A DNA stretch of 24,628 nucleotides from positions 1 through 24,628 of IMG/VR virus record IMGVR_UViG_3300042874_000190; one strand, 5' to 3'. Made by a program: the position numbers and the translations under genes. Numbering within the stretch: the stretch's first letter is position 1; each line of letters starts with the position of its first letter. Positions 21,342-24,628 of this stretch are shown here, in pieces. A model generated the notes under the pieces. The model was not told where the DNA came from. It did not search any database and saw only the letters and a program-made list of their open reading frames with translations. Origin of the DNA: a virus.

Positions 21342-21821
21342 TTACAGCAATCCGCCTGTTATTGTGGAAAGAAACTGTGCGCGTTTCGAGCGAACGACAG
21401 ACCATACGATTTCCTCAAAGAAGAATTCATATGTCATCTCGCTTACCTCTCCCTTGCCATACGAAGGGCCGCGTGGAGACTTGGTCATCGTTCCGTTGAG
21501 ACCCGCAATATCGTCACCAACAGAGTTGTTTTTCCAGTAGAACTGAACCGGAACCTGAATGCCACGGTCAACAAGAGCCAGATGAGCGGCAAACGCATCC
21601 ACGATTGGAGCGGTCGCAAGAACGCGGATCGATATGAGACCGCCCTTGTCGGCAGTTCTGGTTGCAATAGCCTTCCCGTCAGCACCAACCTTTACTTTTG
21701 TGAGCTCAGAATCAGAAGGAAATTTGAGACAGTCGCTCCCCTCACCCCATCCTGAAATTTCATGAGGAGTTCCGACAAGAACCATCAGTGCGGTACCCTG
21801 TGTAATATCCATTGCGAGCAT
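21342..21821 (-). CDS. Tail tube protein
   Basis: A 159-residue beta-rich tube protein (DUF3277-like layout). It has VGADGKAIATRTADKGGLIS (about 45-64), the strand-turn-strand of phage tubes, and TMTKSPRGPSYGKGEVSEMTY with FFFEEIVWSVV at the end. It would polymerise around the tape measure inside the sheath. GGGAG lies before the ATG at 21821. It follows the sheath gene by 17 nt, the usual sheath-tube order. Confidence 0.8.
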   Translation of the reverse strand: MLAMDITQGTALMVLVGTPHEISGWGEGSDCLKFPSDSELTKVKVGADGKAIATRTADKGGLISIRVLATAPIVDAFAAHLALVDRGIQVPVQFYWKNNSVGDDIAGLNGTMTKSPRGPSYGKGEVSEMTYEFFFEEIVWSVVRSKRAQFLSTITGGLL

Positions 21822-21838
21822 AATAATTCTCCCGTTGT

Positions 21839-23374
21839 TTACTGTTCAAAAACGATTGCGGCTTCTGCGTACTGAATAGCACCGGAACCTTTGAGCCACA
21901 CCTTAATTGGAGTTCCCTTGCGCTGTGAGCGGTCGGACTGATCCTGCTGTGCGACTGGTTCGTGAAATACCAGATAACCCTTGTCGAGCCATCCATTAAA
22001 CTCCGTGTTTCCGGTGGAGTCCTGAATGTCCTTTGTGAGTGCCGGAGAGAGCTGTCCTGCGGCGATGCCTCCATTGCGAACGCCTTGCTGACACACGGCT
22101 TCAATTGCCGCGTCAAGAACAGCCATACCGCCTTCAGTCTGCGGAAGTTTCTTTGACGTGTAGAGCGTGTTGAAAACGGACACGAGTGCCGCATTCTCAA
22201 ACCAGATCATCCAGTATTTTGTGTCGATCCAGTAGTTCGGGCTGAACGTTTTACCGTTTTCGTACATCGATACACCGGATCGACGACTGTAATAATTCAC
22301 TCCGTTTGACAGAAGCGTCTGGGCTTCAGTGTCGCTGAACGAATCTGGGGCGCACCCCTGAAGAATCTTGTACATCATCGTGATGAGGCTGTTTGACTGG
22401 CTGAAATTCACAGAAGACAAACGAGCGGCGGCGGAAACATTCTTGTAGTCCTTACCGTCAGTGTAGGTTCCGAACGTATTGGACGGCTCGATTTCTCTGA
22501 TTCCGGCAAAAATGCTTCCATCGATTCCGGCCTTTACTCGCGGGTCAAAGGATTCTGCCGACAGCATGTAAACTCGCTGTGCCTGACACCACGAGGAAAT
22601 TTCAGATACAGCATCAGTGTCGGAAAGGTCTTCGTCTTCACAGATGAACGTGAAGCTCGGGTCGATGTTCATTATTGCGGTTAGTGCGTCCTGAACGGTT
22701 TCCGCAACGGTGGAATACTCGAGCTGGCCTCCGCTTCCGATTCGCATGTTCAGTAGTTCTGAAATGTCGGTTCCTTCGGTTCCGGCCTCGAGAAATCCAA
22801 CGGCGAGAATCTTGGTCGTATCCTCGATTGTGAGAGTGATCTTTGTTCCGGACGAAGACAGCACTACGGTTGCGTTGTCGATAATGTCAACAAGAGCCGT
22901 CTTGATTTTGTCTTCGATGATTGCGTTGATGTCGGCGAATGACAGGGCATCTGTAAAGTCCATTCCTGAAATCAGGTACGAAGTGGACGGAATCTTTTCA
23001 TACGAATTGGATACATCGGCCTTCATGATGAACGATGCGTTCTCGATTTCAGTAAAATCTGCGAGCACGGCAGGCATTGCTCCGCCGAGAATTGATGCCA
23101 GAGGATTTGCCTCATCGCAGAATCGTCCTACCAGAAGATTCTTCGGGTACGGCTCCTGCTGAAAGTATGCGGTTGCGGCGCGGTATGGATGGGTTCCAAC
23201 TGCAAAATCTTCAGACGGGCCGGAGAAGTCTCCGTATGTCCTTACGCGCTGTTGCATCGGAATCGTTTTATCTTTGGTAAAGAAAAGCGTGCGACCGGTC
23301 TCGCGCTTTACCAAACCCTGCGGAGCAATGCTCGAAGTGATGCGAATAAGTCCACCTGCGTTTAATCCACTCAT
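21839..23374 (-). CDS. Contractile tail sheath protein (DUF3383-like)
   Basis: A 511-residue sheath protein, which makes this a myovirus-type tail. Visible landmarks: TLFFTKDKTIPMQQRVRTYGD with the DFAVGTHPYRAATAYF segment (about 55-72); RVYMLSAES and SSWCQAQ in the middle domain; and a C-terminal domain with KYWMIWFENAALVSVFNTLY, GGMAVLDAAIEAVCQQGVRNG and YLVFHEP, which fit the DUF3383 group. Its ATG overlaps the terminator stop by 4 nt (ATGA). Confidence 0.87.
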   Translation of the reverse strand: MSGLNAGGLIRITSSIAPQGLVKRETGRTLFFTKDKTIPMQQRVRTYGDFSGPSEDFAVGTHPYRAATAYFQQEPYPKNLLVGRFCDEANPLASILGGAMPAVLADFTEIENASFIMKADVSNSYEKIPSTSYLISGMDFTDALSFADINAIIEDKIKTALVDIIDNATVVLSSSGTKITLTIEDTTKILAVGFLEAGTEGTDISELLNMRIGSGGQLEYSTVAETVQDALTAIMNIDPSFTFICEDEDLSDTDAVSEISSWCQAQRVYMLSAESFDPRVKAGIDGSIFAGIREIEPSNTFGTYTDGKDYKNVSAAARLSSVNFSQSNSLITMMYKILQGCAPDSFSDTEAQTLLSNGVNYYSRRSGVSMYENGKTFSPNYWIDTKYWMIWFENAALVSVFNTLYTSKKLPQTEGGMAVLDAAIEAVCQQGVRNGGIAAGQLSPALTKDIQDSTGNTEFNGWLDKGYLVFHEPVAQQDQSDRSQRKGTPIKVWLKGSGAIQYAEAAIVFEQ

Positions 23375-23952
23375 TGTTTTATCTCCATCTCATTTTCGTT
23401 TGGTACTGCAAGAGCAACGGTTACGTCCACGGTCTCAATCACGCCGACAGTTTCAGCATATTCTGTAGAAGAGATCAAGGTTAAATCCATCTGTGATCTT
23501 GGTATCCACTCCGCCCCGTTGCTGTAATCGAGCGAACGATATGCTGAAGGAATTTTTATGGCAATATTCTTCTCTGACAAAATTGACTGCGCCGACTTTG
23601 TACCAGCGAAATTCATAACTCTTCTGGCGTACTCGTGGGCAGAACCCCTGTGGAACTGCAATGAAACACTCATCTCGTAGATCGAGCTCTCATGTATCTC
23701 AAAGTGCTCCGGTATTGTAGCCGGATCAACATCAGGCGGAACAGGATCAACAGTTTGCTCGGCTATAAGTTTCTGCTGGTAGCACCCAGCCCCAACGCTC
23801 GATGACATACGAATCTTTATCGTGGCATATTCGCCGATAATCTCGCTGTCGTTCTGATCCCCGACCATCACAGGAAACGTTGAGATTCCTATTGCCTTTT
23901 TGACAATGGCTATAATGGTTGTGTAAATATCCTGCGTTGTCGTGTCGGCCAT
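23371..23952 (-). CDS. Tail terminator / completion-like protein
   Basis: A 193-residue protein in the place of the tail terminator, which caps the tube and sheath below the neck. It has a first helix (IYTTIIAIVKKAIGI), beta strands with EYATIKIRMSSS, YEMSVSLQFHRGSAHEYARRVMN, and a late SQMDLTLISSTEYAE. Residues match the layout of small phage neck proteins. AGGGGT lies before the ATG. Confidence 0.65.
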   Translation of the reverse strand: MADTTTQDIYTTIIAIVKKAIGISTFPVMVGDQNDSEIIGEYATIKIRMSSSVGAGCYQQKLIAEQTVDPVPPDVDPATIPEHFEIHESSIYEMSVSLQFHRGSAHEYARRVMNFAGTKSAQSILSEKNIAIKIPSAYRSLDYSNGAEWIPRSQMDLTLISSTEYAETVGVIETVDVTVALAVPNENEMEIKQ

Positions 23953-23953
23953 A

Positions 23954-24346
23954 CTACCCCTGCTGATTATCGAGCCTTACCGCAATTGCCTCTACGTGCC
24001 CGTTTGATCCCCAGTCCTCTACCTCAACAACTCTCCAATCAATTCCCTTGTGGACAACTATTGATCCTGTTTTTCTGGTTTCTCCAAGCGATCCTGCAAC
24101 AAGAGGAGCTGATGTGTAAATTATAATTGCCTCACGAATAGACATTCCGCCGTTCATGAGTGTCATGAGCTGGTGAAGCTCTTCGCGATCAACAGGCTGT
24201 ATGCTTCCATACGCCTCAACTGGCTGTGAACTTATACTCTCCGAAAGACCGGTTGTGCCGTTCAGGACAGACGTTTTCGAGTAAAACGAAAACGGCATTT
24301 TGAAGCGAGGGCTCCTGAGAGCATTACTGGCGTTTACTAAGTTCAT
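23954..24346 (-). CDS. Head-tail connector / neck-like protein
   Basis: A 130-residue protein starting MNLVNASNALRS at ATG 24346, chosen because GGAGG lies 9 nt upstream; an earlier TTG would overlap the upstream gene further. It has IREAIIIYTSAPLVAGS and GIDWRVVEVEDWGSNGHVEA, the small beta-barrel pattern seen in phage head-closure and neck proteins. It overlaps the next upstream gene by 23 nt and precedes the terminator by 1 nt. Confidence 0.6.
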   Translation of the reverse strand: MNLVNASNALRSPRFKMPFSFYSKTSVLNGTTGLSESISSQPVEAYGSIQPVDREELHQLMTLMNGGMSIREAIIIYTSAPLVAGSLGETRKTGSIVVHKGIDWRVVEVEDWGSNGHVEAIAVRLDNQQG

Positions 24347-24628
24347 AGTCAACATCCTCCGCCATCTGTCCTGTTTCGACAAGAGGATTGTTTGCGCCCT
24401 TCCTTCTTATCGTTGACGGCTTATTCGGCGGCTCTGAGAATGAAAGTATGCTGTCCCTGACAAACTCGACGTGGCGACCCGCAACAAGCGTTACATCCTT
24501 CGCGCCAAACTGTTTTCCCATTCTGCTTATTAGCCTGACGTATGATCCGAAGAAATGACGGAACTGCTCGTTTGCGTTTCTGAAAAAAGCACGCTCTGGA
24601 ATTATTGCTCCACGGCCAACCTGAATTC
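24324..24628 (-). CDS. gp10/virion-morphogenesis-like protein, 5' cut by the window
   Basis: The frame is open to the right edge, so the N-terminus is outside. The visible ~100 residues read GRGAIIPERAFFRNANEQF, then MGKQFGAKDVTL, then PSTIRRKGANNPLVETG and YELSKRQ. The PERAFFR, PSTIRRKG and PLVETG blocks match the HK97 gp10/P2 gpS-type proteins that complete the head-tail joint. It starts the visible part of the late operon. Confidence 0.75.
   Translation of the reverse strand, partial: IQVGRGAIIPERAFFRNANEQFRHFFGSYVRLISRMGKQFGAKDVTLVAGRHVEFVRDSILSFSEPPNKPSTIRRKGANNPLVETGQMAEDVDYELSKRQ

Noticed and set aside
1-24628. CRISPR arrays, insertion sequences or integrase/attachment sites
   Set aside because: No regularly spaced repeats, no transposase or integrase frame, and no duplicated tRNA end were seen.

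Overview
The window is a stretch of a contractile-tailed (myovirus-type) phage or prophage genome, read as two converging transcription units. The right part (about 8.6-24.6 kb, minus strand) carries the usual run of tail genes: connector, terminator, sheath, tube, frameshifted chaperone, tape measure, hub, spike, gp25-like wedge, baseplate J, DUF2612-like and fibres. Exported and membrane proteins follow at the distal end. The left part (about 0.25-8.5 kb, plus strand) is an early/replication operon. The host is probably Gram-negative: there is a lipobox lipoprotein, there are Sec signal peptides, and Shine-Dalgarno sites are strong. The style of the two exported fibre-like proteins (FFRA, TNVY/TNAY segments) faintly recalls secreted proteins of the Verrucomicrobiota/Kiritimatiellota/Lentisphaerota group. 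That is an impression, not an assignment.

Early unit (+): the C-terminal tail of an upstream gene; a sigma70-type promoter; a leader RNA that can form competing hairpins and ends in nine T; a winged-helix replication protein; an adenine-methylase-like protein without motif IV; a T7 gp4-like primase-helicase; a small unknown protein; a second promoter; an SSB with an acidic DDDIPF tail; an initiator-like tRNA(CAT); twin palindromes; a HIRAN-PD-(D/E)XK nuclease fusion; a compact three-helix RNA element; a MazG-like protein; a 59-residue Cys protein; two unknown proteins; a VRR-NUC nuclease; an Rmf-like protein; a small conserved protein; and an HNH-type protein. Together they look like a replication/recombination and nucleotide-metabolism module.

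Convergent junction (8472-8597): no gene. It has two GC-rich stems that compete for one arm, then a weak terminator-like hairpin.

Late unit (-): from the right edge, neck/tail completion genes, contractile sheath and tube, and a tail assembly chaperone with a canonical -1 slippery heptamer (A AAT TTT) feeding an 89-codon extension that ends on the tape-measure start. The baseplate genes follow, mostly with 1-14 nt overlaps or very short gaps. Next come two tail fibres with a duplicated N-terminal domain, then two consecutive proteins with similar Sec signal peptides (the first with a fibre motif), a rhomboid-family intramembrane protease, a C-terminally anchored membrane protein, an unknown soluble protein, and an overlapping pair of a one-TM protein and a lipoprotein that are candidate lysis factors. 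No endolysin was recognised.

The most unusual parts are the exported-fibre plus rhomboid cassette at the end of the late operon, the initiator-type tRNA, the HIRAN-nuclease fusion and the structured RNA elements of the early operon.
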